From positions 868,001 to 932,000 of the forward strand of contig NZ_NERV01000002.1 in NCBI RefSeq assembly GCF_003063315.1: DNA of 64,000 nucleotides. The letters run 5' to 3'. Made by a program: the position numbers and the translations under genes. This document shows, piece by piece, positions 39,299 to 48,796 of this stretch (position 1 is the first letter of the stretch; each line of letters opens with the position of its first letter). The notes below the pieces were generated by a model. That model was not told where the DNA came from and searched no databases. It saw nothing but the letters and a program-made list of their open reading frames with translations. The stretch is from Limnohabitans sp. T6-5 (GTDB lineage: Bacteria > Pseudomonadota > Gammaproteobacteria > Burkholderiales > Burkholderiaceae_C).

Positions 39299-40147
39299 TC
39301 AGGAAAGCGCTTTGTCGCGGAAGAACACGCGAGCCAAAATATTCAAGACCAAAACTGTCAAGGTGATGAGCAACGCACCACCCCAAGCCAGGCGCACCCA
39401 GTTGTCATAAGGACTCATGGCGAATTGGAAAATCACCACCGGCAAATTGGCCATGGGTGCGTTCATGTTGGTGGAGAAAAACTGGTTGTTCAGCGCGGTG
39501 AACAACAGTGGCGCGGTCTCGCCACTGATGCGCGCCAGCGCCAGCAGCAAACCTGTCATCACGCCTGATTTGGCGGCACGCAGCGTGACAAAGGTGGCTA
39601 CTTTCCAGCGGGGTGCGCCCAAGGCAAACGCGGCTTCACGCAAGCTGCCAGGCACCAGGCGCAGCATGTTCTCAGTGGTGCGAACCACCACTGGCACAGC
39701 GATCAGCGACAACGCCAAAGAACCCGCCCAGCCCGAAAAGTGATGAACTTGCGCCACCAGGATGGCATAGACAAAAAGACCTAGCACAATGGAGGGTGCC
39801 GACAACATGATGTCGGTCACAAAACGCGTCAGTTCAGCCGTCTTGCTCTGGTCGCCGTATTCGGCCAGGTAAACACCAGCAAAAATACCAATCGGGGTGC
39901 TGACAAATGCGGTAATCAAAACCATCATCAAGCTGCCCATAATCGCATTGGCCAAGCCGCCACCTTCAGAGCCAGGCGCAGGGGTGGACTGTGTGAACAT
40001 GGCCCAGTCCAACGCAGCCAGGCCGTTCGAAAAAAGCACAAACAAAATCCACAACAAGACGAACAGCCCTAAGCCCATCGCCAGCATGGACAAGGTCAGC
40101 CCGATCCGGTTGGTCAACTGTCTGCGTTTATAAATTTTCAGATCCAT
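39299..40147 (-). CDS. pstA: Phosphate ABC transporter permease PstA
   Basis: 282-aa inner-membrane permease with six predicted helices and the EAA-like loop near [20 protein letters not shown]. The PstA pattern [17 protein letters not shown] is present. It pairs with PstC as the membrane channel. Confidence 0.95.
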   Translation of the reverse strand: MDLKIYKRRQLTNRIGLTLSMLAMGLGLFVLLWILFVLFSNGLAALDWAMFTQSTPAPGSEGGGLANAIMGSLMMVLITAFVSTPIGIFAGVYLAEYGDQSKTAELTRFVTDIMLSAPSIVLGLFVYAILVAQVHHFSGWAGSLALSLIAVPVVVRTTENMLRLVPGSLREAAFALGAPRWKVATFVTLRAAKSGVMTGLLLALARISGETAPLLFTALNNQFFSTNMNAPMANLPVVIFQFAMSPYDNWVRLAWGGALLITLTVLVLNILARVFFRDKALS

Positions 40148-40169
40148 TTAATTTCTCCGGTGCGGTGCA

Positions 40170-41156
40170 TCAGGTTTTCGTGCCCTTGGCTTTTTCTGAG
40201 CGAATCAACATCAACTTGGCCACACTCAGCACAATGAAGGTGATCACAAACAGCAAGAAGCCCAACGCAAACAGGGTCGACAGGTGAAAGTCAGCAGCTT
40301 CGCCAAATTCATTGGCCAGGGTAGACGCAATCGTGGTGCCCGGTGAAAACAGTGATGCGCTCAGGCGCTGCGAATTGCCAATCACAAACGTCACCGCCAT
40401 GGTTTCGCCCAATGCGCGACCCAGGCCCAGCATGACGCCACCGATCACGCCTTTTTGGGTGTAGGGCAAGACAATGCTGCGCACCACTTCCCAGGTGGTG
40501 CAGCCCAGGCCATAGGCCGACTCGCGCAAGATGGGGGGAACGATTTCAAACACATCGCGCATCACGGCGGCAATGAAAGGCAAGATCATGAAGGCCAGAA
40601 CTATGCCTGCGGCCAAAATGCCTACCCCGTTCATCGCACCACCAAACAAGCGGCCGATAATGGGCATCTGACCCAGAGTGGACTGCAAGGCAGGCTGACC
40701 GTATTCGGCAAACAGCGGTGCAAAAATGAACAAACCAAACATGCCATAAATGATGGAGGGCACAGCGGCCAGCAATTCAATGGCAGTGCCCAACGGACGC
40801 CGTAAAGCAGTGGGGCAGGTTTCTGTCAGGAACAATGCAATGCCAAACGACAAGGGCACCGCGATCACCAAAGCAATCAGTGCACTGACCAAGGTGCCGA
40901 AAATGGCGATGGCGGCACCGAACTCGTCGTTGACAATGTCCCACTCCACACGCCAGATAAATTGAAAACCAAACTTGGACAAGGCTGGCCAGGCATTGAT
41001 CAGCAGTGAAATGATGATGCCCATGAGGGCAAACAAAACCAGCAAGGAAAAGCCCAGCGTGATCTTGTGAAAAAAGAAATCCTGGATGCGCTGCCTTTTC
41101 ACGACGGACAGCATATTGTGATCGGGCACTTGGCTGGCCTGCTCCATCGAGCCCAT
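40170..41156 (-). CDS. pstC: Phosphate ABC transporter permease PstC
   Basis: 328 aa from [13 protein letters not shown] at 41156, which is preceded by AAGGA at good spacing; starts at 41180 and 41204 lack one. Six or seven helices, with the PstC motifs [20 protein letters not shown] and [17 protein letters not shown]. It is separated from pstS by a hairpin that may lower its expression relative to pstS. Confidence 0.94.
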   Translation of the reverse strand: MGSMEQASQVPDHNMLSVVKRQRIQDFFFHKITLGFSLLVLFALMGIIISLLINAWPALSKFGFQFIWRVEWDIVNDEFGAAIAIFGTLVSALIALVIAVPLSFGIALFLTETCPTALRRPLGTAIELLAAVPSIIYGMFGLFIFAPLFAEYGQPALQSTLGQMPIIGRLFGGAMNGVGILAAGIVLAFMILPFIAAVMRDVFEIVPPILRESAYGLGCTTWEVVRSIVLPYTQKGVIGGVMLGLGRALGETMAVTFVIGNSQRLSASLFSPGTTIASTLANEFGEAADFHLSTLFALGFLLFVITFIVLSVAKLMLIRSEKAKGTKT

Positions 41157-41200
41157 GGTTATTCCTTGTGACAACGGCATAGTGGGTAACACTCTTTTTA

Positions 41201-41231
41201 ACAAAAACCTCTCGCCTTGAAGGGCGAGAGG
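41201..41231 (-). terminator. Terminator-like attenuator between pstS and pstC
   Basis: CCTCTCGCC at 41208-41216 pairs with 41223-41231; on the minus strand the hairpin is followed by TTTTTGT. It lies just after the pstS stop. Leaky termination would give more binding protein than permease. Confidence 0.8.
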
Positions 41232-41268
41232 TCAGGAAGTCGTGATTTCAGACGACCTCCATTTCTTT

Positions 41269-42285
41269 TTATTTGATTTCAGACCAGACTTTGGCGCGGA
41301 TCTGGCTGGTGAGGGCATCTGGCAACGGCACATAGTCCAGGTCAGAGGCCAATTTTTTGCCGTTCTTGAAAGACCACTCAAAGAACTTCAGCACTTCGTC
41401 AGAAGCAGCTTTGTCTGTGGGCTTCTTGTACATCAGGATGAACGACGCGGTGCTGATGGGCCAGCTGTCATTGCCCTTGGCGTTGACCATGGACACCCCC
41501 ATGCCGGGCACGCTGAACCAGTCGGCGCCAGCAGCGGCAGCGGCAAAAGTCAGATCGTCAGGGCTCACGTACTTGCCTGCAGCGTTTTGCACTTGCAGGT
41601 AAGTCATGTTGTTTTTCTTGACATAGGCATATTCCACATAACCCACGGCACCTTTGACGCGGTTCACGTTGGCAGCGACGCCTTCGTTGCCCTTGCCGCC
41701 CACAGAAGAGTCAGCAGGCCATTTGACAGCAGCACCTTTACCCACTTTGTCTGCCCAGTCCTTGCTGACCGCGCTCAGGTAATCGGTGAAGTTGAACGTG
41801 GTGCCTGAACCGTCAGCGCGGTGCACCACGGTGATGGCCTGGTCAGGCAGTTTTTTTCCAGGGTTCAGCGCGGCCAGTTTGGCATCACTCCACTTGGTGA
41901 TGGTGCCCAGATAGATGTCAGCCAGCACAGGGCCGGTGATGCGCAATTCACCCGGCTTGAACCCTTCGAGGTTCAGCACAGGCACCGTGCCGCCCACAAT
42001 GGCGGGAAACTGGACCATGCCGTCCTTGTCCAGATCAGCACCCGAAACCGGCGCATCAGATGCACCGAAGGTCACGGTCTTGGCCCGAATTTGCTTCAAA
42101 CCACCGGAAGAACCGATGGACTGGTAATTCAGGCCCGTGCCCGTGGCTGCTTTGTAGGCCTCTGCCCATTTAGCATAGATGGGATATGGGAATGTGGCGC
42201 CAGCGCCGGTGATGTCAGCCGCCCATGTGGTGGCAGCAACAACACTCAGGCCAATGGCTCCGATGACCGATTTGATTTTCAACAT
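41269..42285 (-). CDS. pstS: Phosphate-binding periplasmic protein PstS
   Basis: 338-aa precursor with a signal peptide (MLKIKSVIGAIGLSVVAATTWA, cleavage after TWA). The mature part starts ADITGAGATFPYPIYAKWAEAY, a hallmark of PstS, and has the phosphate loops SSGGLKQI and RADGSGTTFNFTDYL. It is the first gene of the pst-pho run and is preceded by tandem Pho boxes. Confidence 0.97.
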   Translation of the reverse strand: MLKIKSVIGAIGLSVVAATTWAADITGAGATFPYPIYAKWAEAYKAATGTGLNYQSIGSSGGLKQIRAKTVTFGASDAPVSGADLDKDGMVQFPAIVGGTVPVLNLEGFKPGELRITGPVLADIYLGTITKWSDAKLAALNPGKKLPDQAITVVHRADGSGTTFNFTDYLSAVSKDWADKVGKGAAVKWPADSSVGGKGNEGVAANVNRVKGAVGYVEYAYVKKNNMTYLQVQNAAGKYVSPDDLTFAAAAAGADWFSVPGMGVSMVNAKGNDSWPISTASFILMYKKPTDKAASDEVLKFFEWSFKNGKKLASDLDYVPLPDALTSQIRAKVWSEIK

Positions 42286-42358
42286 GTCAACTCCTGGTTC
42301 AAATTCACGAGGTATTCAGGCTCTCCGAGAGCCCATGCTTGGGTGGGGAACTGATTTG

Positions 42359-42392
42359 AATGTATGACCTAATTGTGACAATATTGTGTCAA
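42359..42392 (-). promoter_or_regulatory. Tandem Pho boxes and promoter of pstS
   Basis: On the minus strand three 7-mers repeat every 11 bases: TTGACAC-AATA-TTGTCAC-AATT-AGGTCAT (42392-42364). They resemble the PhoB half-site CTGTCAT. Ten bases after the first box pair stands TACATT (42364-42359), a possible -10 replacing a normal -35. The pstS start is about 75 bases downstream. Confidence 0.75.
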
Positions 42393-42524
42393 TCTGCTTT
42401 CGACGGTGTGATGAGACACACAAATGTTCTATCAACTTGTTTTTTTGTTGGCGCAAATCAAACCCAGAAAGGTTCCATCCCCTACATTGATGCCTTAGCC
42501 ATTCCAATCATTGCGCCAAAGCAC

Positions 42525-43805
42525 ATGCTCACTTCTATAGATTCGCTCGTGCTTTTCAAGCTGTCCGTGGCATTGGGCATTGGATTGCTGGTTGGTGCAG
42601 AGCGAGAGCGGCGCAAAGGCGATGGCCCCCACCGCCGTGCTGCGGGCATTCGGACTTTTGCCATTTCAGCCCTGTGCGGTTTCGTGGCACAAAGCATCGA
42701 CTCGACCTATTTGCTCAGTGCCATGCTGCTGGTTCTGGGGGGTCTGACTCTGGTGTCATACCAGCATTCGAGCAGCCACGACCCGGGTTTAACCTCTGAA
42801 TCAGCCATCTTGCTGACCTGCATGCTGGGCGCACTGTCAGTGCCGTCGCCCGGCCTGGCGGCCATTCTTGGCATTGTGCTGACCGCATTGCTGGCGTCGC
42901 GCGAACGCATGCACCAATTCGTACGCCAGGTCATCACTGAACAAGAGTTGGAAGACGTGATTGTCTTTTTGGCGGCCGCCATGATTTTGTTGCCACTGGC
43001 CCCGAACCGATTCATGGGCCCCTTTCAGGCCATCAACTGGCATGAACTGGCGCAATTTGTAGTTTTAGCCATGAGCATCAGCGCCGCAGGCTATATGGCC
43101 AAACGCATCATGGGGCAGCGCAGCGGCATGGCGCTGACAGGGTTTGCGGGCGGCTTTGTGTCCAGCACCGCCACCATATTGAGCATGGGTCAGACAGCGC
43201 AAAAATCTCCAGCCTTGACCCATGCAGCTGCTGTGGGCGCAGTGCTGTCAACTGTCTCCACCATGGTCCAGTTGGGCTTGCTCATCTCGGTGATGCTGCC
43301 ACCGTTGTTGCCTTACATGCTTTTGCCAATTGGCTTGGGCATCACGACGGCCAGTCTTTATGCCTGGTGGATCGCCAGGCGGAAAACCAGTGGCACACCA
43401 CAGGATGACTTGCCCATCAAGGGTCACGCCTTTGACCACAAAACCACCTTGGTGATGACCGGAGTCGTTTTGTCCGTCACACTGTTAATCGCTGCACTAC
43501 AGAAATGGTTGGGGGCCATGGGCATGATGATTGGCGCATTCGTGTCGGGCTTTGCAGACGCCCATTCCAGCGTCGCATCCATGAGCAGTCTGGTGCATCA
43601 AGGCCATGCGTCGCTGGATCAAGCACAGTGGGGAATTTTGTTGGCGGTCAGCAGCAACACCCTGAGCAAAGCGGCCGTAGCAATGGCTGCAGGTGGCCGC
43701 GTTTTCGCAACCTGGGTGCTGCCGGGTCTGTGTCTGGTGACGGCTGCCGTCTGGTTGGGCACCCTCGTTTCGCCGTGGCTAGGGCTCAGCGTTCTTTTCT
43801 TATGA
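42525..43805 (+). CDS. MgtC/SapB-like membrane protein (DUF4010)
   Basis: About 426 aa from MLTSIDSLVLF at 42525; the ORF opens at 42360, but that part contains the pstS promoter and no family match. The N-terminal MgtC-like part has GIGLLVGAERERRKGDG and RAAGIRTFAISALCG; the rest is a DUF4010 bundle of helices (GFAGGFVSSTATILSMGQ, ISAAGYMAKRIMG). About ten membrane segments. Some relatives adapt cells to low Mg or ATP stress; the role here is unknown. The PPK2 gene follows after 9 bases, so they may share a transcript. Confidence 0.85.
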   Translation: MLTSIDSLVLFKLSVALGIGLLVGAERERRKGDGPHRRAAGIRTFAISALCGFVAQSIDSTYLLSAMLLVLGGLTLVSYQHSSSHDPGLTSESAILLTCMLGALSVPSPGLAAILGIVLTALLASRERMHQFVRQVITEQELEDVIVFLAAAMILLPLAPNRFMGPFQAINWHELAQFVVLAMSISAAGYMAKRIMGQRSGMALTGFAGGFVSSTATILSMGQTAQKSPALTHAAAVGAVLSTVSTMVQLGLLISVMLPPLLPYMLLPIGLGITTASLYAWWIARRKTSGTPQDDLPIKGHAFDHKTTLVMTGVVLSVTLLIAALQKWLGAMGMMIGAFVSGFADAHSSVASMSSLVHQGHASLDQAQWGILLAVSSNTLSKAAVAMAAGGRVFATWVLPGLCLVTAAVWLGTLVSPWLGLSVLFL

Positions 43806-43814
43806 AAGCTTGGC

Positions 43815-44636
43815 ATGAACACCCTTGATTTGCACGCCTGTCGAGTCAAGCCCGACACTGTCATGGATTTTTCTGCTTATTCGACCACACCACCTGATGC
43901 ACTCACGCAAGAAGACATTACGCACTGGCCTGAGCTGCTGCACGATTTGGCAGAACAGCTCAACCGGCTGCAAACCATCTTGCACGCGGGTCAAAGTCGT
44001 GGCTTGCTCCTGGTCTTGCAAGGCATGGACACAGCCGGTAAAGATGGTTGTATTCGCAGCGTGTTCACCCACGTCAGTCCCTTGGGCGTAAGAGCCGAAG
44101 CCTTTGGTGTGCCGCATGAACTGGAGCAACGCCACGACTTCTTGTGGCGTGTACACGCCAAAACGCCCGCGCTGGGTGAGATGGTCATCTTCAATCGCAG
44201 CCATTACGAAGATGTTCTGGTGCCCGTTGTGCATGGAGACATCAGCGAAGAAGACTGCACAAAACGACTCGATCACATCCGGCACTTTGAAAGCCTGTTG
44301 CACGATGCCGGTGTTGCCATCGTGAAATGTTATCTGCACATCTCCAAACAAGAGCAGAAAAAACGCCTGCAAGTTCGCATGGATGACCCCTTGAAACACT
44401 GGAAAGTGCAAGCGTCTGATTTCGAAGACAGGAAAAACTGGCATGCCTTCATGCACGCCTATGAACATGCGCTGCAAGCGACCAGCACAGAACATGCGCC
44501 TTGGTATGTGGTGCCCGCCGACTCCAAGGCCTACAGGGACTTGTTTGTCTCGGAACTTCTGGTGCACACCCTGGAGTCCATGAAACTGGTCATGCCGCAA
44601 CCCAAATTAAAACTCTCGGATTACACCTTGCGCTGA
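43815..44636 (+). CDS. Polyphosphate kinase 2 family protein
   Basis: 273-aa cytoplasmic P-loop kinase that moves phosphate between polyphosphate and nucleotides. Walker A GMDTAGKDG is near residues 70-78, the lid/basic region RVHAKTPALGEMV follows, and Walker B is VIFNRSHYEDVLV. The length and single domain fit PPK2; class (AMP, ADP or GDP acceptor) cannot be fixed by eye. The start at 43815 follows TATGAAAGCTTGGC, with no strong ribosome site. The CHAD gene is 6 bases downstream. Confidence 0.92.
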   Translation: MNTLDLHACRVKPDTVMDFSAYSTTPPDALTQEDITHWPELLHDLAEQLNRLQTILHAGQSRGLLLVLQGMDTAGKDGCIRSVFTHVSPLGVRAEAFGVPHELEQRHDFLWRVHAKTPALGEMVIFNRSHYEDVLVPVVHGDISEEDCTKRLDHIRHFESLLHDAGVAIVKCYLHISKQEQKKRLQVRMDDPLKHWKVQASDFEDRKNWHAFMHAYEHALQATSTEHAPWYVVPADSKAYRDLFVSELLVHTLESMKLVMPQPKLKLSDYTLR

Positions 44637-44642
44637 TCGGCT

Positions 44643-45536
44643 ATGCCCACAAAAGACAGCACGACTTCCGCACACTTTGCACGCACCGTCACCCGTGTGC
44701 GTGGACAAAGTGTCGAACACATCATGGCAGCCATATTGTTGGAAAACTTCATGCACATGGCGCTTAATGAATGCGCTTTGGGAACCCGTCACGACACAGA
44801 AATCACGCACCAGGCACGCATCGGCTGGAGGCGACTTCAAAGCAGTCTGAGATTTTTCAAACCACTGCTGAAGGATTTTCCTCCGGCCCCCATGGCTGAA
44901 CTGAAGCCATTGATTCAGACCACTGATCAGTTGAGGAACCTGGATGTGGCACTGGACGATACCTTGCCAACATGGTGGGCAGCGCTGCCTGCAGATCCTG
45001 CCATGGCCCCAGCAGACTGGACGGACATGATCCGGGCATTGCAAGACGCACGCACGAAAGCCCTGCATGCCGTCAAGACAAAGGCGCATGATCCCGAAAC
45101 CACACGCATGCTGCTGAACATGGTTCATTGGATTGCCCAACTTTCAACGCAGTCGCACCCCAAACACCTTGCATTGGACCGAAAGAAGTTCTCGCAATGG
45201 CTTTTCAAGCGCCTGCAAAGCTGGCACAAGAAACTCAAAATCGGCGCGGATTCCAGCGATTTGGCGCGCCAGCACCGATTACGCATTTTGGCCAAACAAC
45301 AACGCTATGCGATTGAAAACCTCCAGGCCAGGGTTCCACGCACATCGGCGCAACGGTTTCACGAGCGCGCACAAAAATTGCAAGTCGATCTGGGGGTGCA
45401 GCGTGATCAATACATCGCCCTGGAACTGATCACACAGCTGAACCGATACCCAGGCATGGTGGCGCTGCTTCAAAAACAATTCCTGGGTCCACAAGCGCAC
45501 ACGGCTCAGCCTGCAATAGGTAAACCCCTGAAGTAG
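44643..45536 (+). CDS. CHAD domain-containing protein
   Basis: 297-aa helical protein with conserved histidines and arginines: HQARIGWRRLQSSLRFF (about residues 57-73) and HRLRILAKQQRYAIENL (about 205-221), the two halves of the CHAD fold. CHAD proteins bind polyphosphate granules. There is no CYTH (triphosphate tunnel) domain here, although the two are often joined. It follows the PPK2 gene by 6 bases, so they are probably one transcript. Confidence 0.9.
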   Translation: MPTKDSTTSAHFARTVTRVRGQSVEHIMAAILLENFMHMALNECALGTRHDTEITHQARIGWRRLQSSLRFFKPLLKDFPPAPMAELKPLIQTTDQLRNLDVALDDTLPTWWAALPADPAMAPADWTDMIRALQDARTKALHAVKTKAHDPETTRMLLNMVHWIAQLSTQSHPKHLALDRKKFSQWLFKRLQSWHKKLKIGADSSDLARQHRLRILAKQQRYAIENLQARVPRTSAQRFHERAQKLQVDLGVQRDQYIALELITQLNRYPGMVALLQKQFLGPQAHTAQPAIGKPLK

Positions 45537-45593
45537 TCAAGGGCAGATGTCCTGATCAAGGGCTTGGGGTGTATGCACACATCTGTCCGCAAA

Positions 45594-46544
45594 TCAACCG
45601 CGTTGAACCCGTTCGTGGTCCAGATCCGGTTTTTTCCAGGGGTCCAAGTGCGTCATCAGACTCAACACACGATGCCGTTGCATGACCCGGTTGCGGGCAT
45701 CGACGGTGATGTCATGTCCTGCTTCGACCGTTTGCAGCGCGTCCACTTCAATGTGCGCATCGACCACAATCATGTCGCCCATCTTGCGCGTGCGCACATC
45801 GTGCACGCCACGCACACCCGGGGTACTGAGCAGGGTGTCCTGTATGGCCTGTACCTCGGCCTCGTCAACCGAGCGATCCATCAGATCGTGCAAAGCATCC
45901 CAGGTAAAGCTCCAGCCCATGCGGGTCACCATCAGGCCCACGACCAATGCAGCAATCGGGTCAAGAATCGGATAGCCCAACAAATTCCCCACGATGCCTA
46001 CCCCGACCACCAATGAAGATGCCGCGTCAGAGCGCGCATGCCAGGCATTGGCCACCAGCATGCTGGATTTGACCTGTTTGGCAACGGACAGCATGTAACG
46101 AAACAGGAGCTCCTTGGACACCAGGGCGGCTCCAGCCACCCACAAAGCCGTCACATGCACTTTTTCCACATTGTGTGGCGACTGCAATTTGACAAATGCC
46201 GACCACAACATGCCCACCCCGACAGCCAACAACAACAACCCGAGCACCATAGAGGCAGCCGTTTCAAATCGGTGGTGCCCGTAGGGATGTTTTTCGTCTG
46301 CATCTTTCTGGCTGTGGTGACCTGCAATCAGCACCACAAAATCCGCCACCAGATCAGACAGGGAGTGAATGCCATCAGCAATCAGGGCCTGTGATTTCGA
46401 AAAAATGCCCACGCCCACCTGAAAACTGCACAACAGCACATTGATGCCGACACTCACCCAAGTGCTGCGGTTTGCCGCAGTCTGACGCTGCTGCAATGTG
46501 TAGGAACTGTCCTCGGTATCGTCTGCGAGATCTGTAAAATTCAT
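45594..46544 (-). CDS. Cation diffusion facilitator (CDF) transporter
   Basis: 316 aa from MNFTDLADDTED at 46544; the ORF extends to 46604 without family support. Six helices, with the metal-site pairs HSLSD in helix 2 and HARSD in helix 5, and a C-terminal cytosolic metal-sensing domain (VRGVHDVRTRKMGDMIVVDAHIEVD). It exports divalent metal (Zn, Fe or Mn) for protons. It is convergent with the CHAD gene. Metal balance of polyphosphate granules could explain the neighbourhood, but this is speculative. Confidence 0.9.
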   Translation of the reverse strand: MNFTDLADDTEDSSYTLQQRQTAANRSTWVSVGINVLLCSFQVGVGIFSKSQALIADGIHSLSDLVADFVVLIAGHHSQKDADEKHPYGHHRFETAASMVLGLLLLAVGVGMLWSAFVKLQSPHNVEKVHVTALWVAGAALVSKELLFRYMLSVAKQVKSSMLVANAWHARSDAASSLVVGVGIVGNLLGYPILDPIAALVVGLMVTRMGWSFTWDALHDLMDRSVDEAEVQAIQDTLLSTPGVRGVHDVRTRKMGDMIVVDAHIEVDALQTVEAGHDITVDARNRVMQRHRVLSLMTHLDPWKKPDLDHERVQRG

Positions 46545-47433
46545 AAAAAATTCTTTGCCAAGGCTGACCACGGCCAATCGAAATATCAGGGCATCGTAAT
46601 ACACAAAGCAGTGGAGGTCATGACATGCAATGACCCTTTAGGAATATCTGCCAGCGCCGGTGGATTCAGTCCCAAACTGTCAACCCAATATGACCCTACA
46701 ACGGGTTGCCGAAATTGGAATCGGCAGTGCTGAATAAGTGTACCAATAGCCAATTCAGAACGCAGCGTTACTGCTCGTATGCGGATTGGCTGTATGTAAC
46801 TTGTTTCATTGACCTGTAAAGCCGCATGGTAGTGGACTGGGATGCGATTGCTCGTCGCTGTAGCTTTGAACCGACTCACTTGCCATTTTCCTAGCGTTGG
46901 CCAGATCGCCAATCATTGCTGCAATTGCTTGCACCTCAAGAGGCCGTGGCCCTTCTGTGCCAGCGCATTTAGGCAGCAGTCATAACCATCTGTCATCGAA
47001 AAGATCAACTCCCGCGCTGGAGTACATGGTCGCAGCAGCACACAAGTTACGAGCACAAGTAACTGTGGCTGCTTGATATACTGATAAAGCCTCGCGGTTT
47101 CTTGCTCGACAGCAGGAATGAAAAGGGAACGACAGAAGGATTGAAATTCAATCCAAACTGTGGCTGCCCCCGCAACTGTGATCGGCGAGTTCGATGTCCA
47201 CTGCCACTGGCTTGATGCTGGGAAGGCTGCATTGAATGATGACCCGAGAGCCAGGAGACCTGCCACGGGGCGATGTGATGATGCATGAGGCGGGGTGTCC
47301 TCGAGCAAGATCGCCGTCTCGTGGTTCACTTGCACGCTTTGCGCCGCGCTTTGAGTGGCTTTGCGTACGCTTCTGTCTCCCGCGTGCTTCGACTTGTCTC
47401 GTTTTCCCCATCTCTCTTGAGTCGGAGAAACGA
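46545..47433. other. Gene-poor 0.9-kb stretch, possibly decayed DNA
   Basis: No ORF in this stretch encodes a recognisable protein. Two minus-strand frames (47335-46913, and 46912-46586, which starts with TTG) are contiguous in the same frame, separated by one TGA. Their translations look non-globular. The last 150 bases before 47434 lack repeats or attC-like structure that I can see. The composition and lack of synteny suggest an old insertion or erosion of foreign DNA between the CDF gene and ppx. Confidence 0.5.
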
Positions 47434-48216
47434 ATGACTATTGCAATTTTTCAACCATCCGTATCAGAAGGTCCCCCATACCCACCGATGGTAGTGGTCG
47501 ATATGGTTTGGCCAGATCAGTCCAATCACCATGGCACGCTGTTTGGCGGAGCAGCCCTTTCCATGCTGGATCGGATGGCTTTCATCATGGGCAGCAAGGT
47601 ATTGCGCGGCTCCGTGGTCACCGCTGCAGTTAGCCGATTAGATTTTGCAGCACCCGCACCAGCGGGTCATTTAGTTGAATGCCGCGCTCAAGTGCTCAAG
47701 CGCGGACGACGATCTGTCACGGTAGACACCCAGTTGGTGGCAGAAGACCTGCTCAGTGGTGAGCGTAGCCTTTGCCTTTCTGGTGAATTTGTCATGGTAC
47801 GTCAAGCGGATGATGGCTTAGAAATTCATAAAACTGCACTGAACGTGACCTCGGACCCGCAAACCAAACCTGCAATCTCGCAAGCCATCACCCGCATCGC
47901 AGAAATTATTTTTCCAGGACATGTCAATCACCGAGGCGTGTTGCATGGAGGCCCTGCAATGTCTTGGATGGCCAAGGCGGGTTTCGTGGCCGCTACGCGA
48001 CATGTTCGCCGTACCGTGGTCATGGCTGGTAGCGAGAAGTTGAGTTTTACTGCGCCTGCCAGAGTAGGTGACATAGTGACAGTAGAAGGGCTTGTCATTG
48101 AAACAGGGCGTCGCTCGATTCGAGTGCAAGTAGACATGTGGGCTGAATCTCCACTCAATGGTGAACGATGGCTTTGCACCTCAACGGAGCTCATTTATGT
48201 TTCCATCGATGCTTGA
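47434..48216 (+). CDS. Double-hotdog acyl-CoA thioesterase
   Basis: 260-aa protein from MTIAIFQPS, with GGAG at 47424-47427. It holds two hotdog domains in tandem, each with an active-site motif: NHHGTLFGG at residues 31-39 and NHRGVLHGG at 165-173. This resembles acyl-CoA hydrolases (YciA/ACOT type) duplicated in one chain. Its substrate is unknown. The GNAT gene overlaps its end. It lies in the atypical insert between the CDF gene and ppx. Confidence 0.87.
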   Translation: MTIAIFQPSVSEGPPYPPMVVVDMVWPDQSNHHGTLFGGAALSMLDRMAFIMGSKVLRGSVVTAAVSRLDFAAPAPAGHLVECRAQVLKRGRRSVTVDTQLVAEDLLSGERSLCLSGEFVMVRQADDGLEIHKTALNVTSDPQTKPAISQAITRIAEIIFPGHVNHRGVLHGGPAMSWMAKAGFVAATRHVRRTVVMAGSEKLSFTAPARVGDIVTVEGLVIETGRRSIRVQVDMWAESPLNGERWLCTSTELIYVSIDA

Positions 48217-48682
48217 AATTTCACCCTTGCGGCCGGTGCATCGAGGAGCATTGGGTCTACATTTACTGTCCCTGTCTCCAGACGATAGATACGACCGCTT
48301 TGGCATGTCGATAAAAGACGAAGCCCTGCTATCTTGGGTCGCGGACATCGATTGGCAAACTCAGCGATGGTGGGGCGCCTGGTTGCCAAATGATCTTGGG
48401 TTAATAGGCGCTTTGCAACTGAGTCCAAGTCGACAATCGGGCCAGTGGGAATTGGCAATGACAGTGAGTGCCCCTATACGTCGCCGTGGCGTTGGAGCCG
48501 TCTTACTTTCTACCGCCGTTGAACAGACACCAGAAGTAGAGTGTCTGGTCTGTCATCATGGGCATATCGCCGTCATTGCTATGACCAAAAAACTCGGGTA
48601 CAAATTAACGATGCCATCAAAGTTGCTCCACTTGCAGGTTCGGAACGAACTCGGAGTTATGAGGATGACACATTCACACTAG
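48197..48682 (+). CDS. GNAT family N-acetyltransferase
   Basis: 161 aa from MFPSMLEISPLR at 48197, supported by GGAG at 48186-48189; a start at 48209 is also possible. The acetyl-CoA loop is RRRGVGAVLLSTAVEQ, preceded by the QWELAMTVSAPI strand. Acceptor unknown. It overlaps the thioesterase stop by 20 bases, so both genes seem to have come as a unit. The region downstream is A/T rich up to ppx. Confidence 0.82.
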   Translation: MFPSMLEISPLRPVHRGALGLHLLSLSPDDRYDRFGMSIKDEALLSWVADIDWQTQRWWGAWLPNDLGLIGALQLSPSRQSGQWELAMTVSAPIRRRGVGAVLLSTAVEQTPEVECLVCHHGHIAVIAMTKKLGYKLTMPSKLLHLQVRNELGVMRMTHSH

Positions 48683-48727
48683 AACAATACGGTCATAGAA
48701 AAACGCCGACTCATCAAACTTCTCCAA

Positions 48728-48761
48728 TTGTCATTAAATTTTCAAACACCGGTCACATAAT
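48728..48761 (+). promoter_or_regulatory. Candidate Pho box and promoter of ppx
   Basis: TTGTCAT-TAAA-TTTTCAA (48728-48745) resembles two PhoB half-sites 11 bases apart. Ten bases later CATAAT (48756-48761) is a close match to a -10 element, the same spacing as in the pstS promoter. The ppx start is at 48797. Confidence 0.5.
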
Positions 48762-48796
48762 TTCATTGGCCCCCATTCTTTTCCAATCACTACTCA

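Noticed and set aside
46586..47335. Two contiguous minus-strand frames separated by one TGA, possible split gene
   Set aside because: Neither half resembles a known family, the second starts with TTG, and the translation lacks globular pattern; kept only as a gene-poor region.
47236..47433. Integron attC site ahead of the thioesterase gene
   Set aside because: I found no paired GTTRRRY/RYYYAAC core sites and no integrase.
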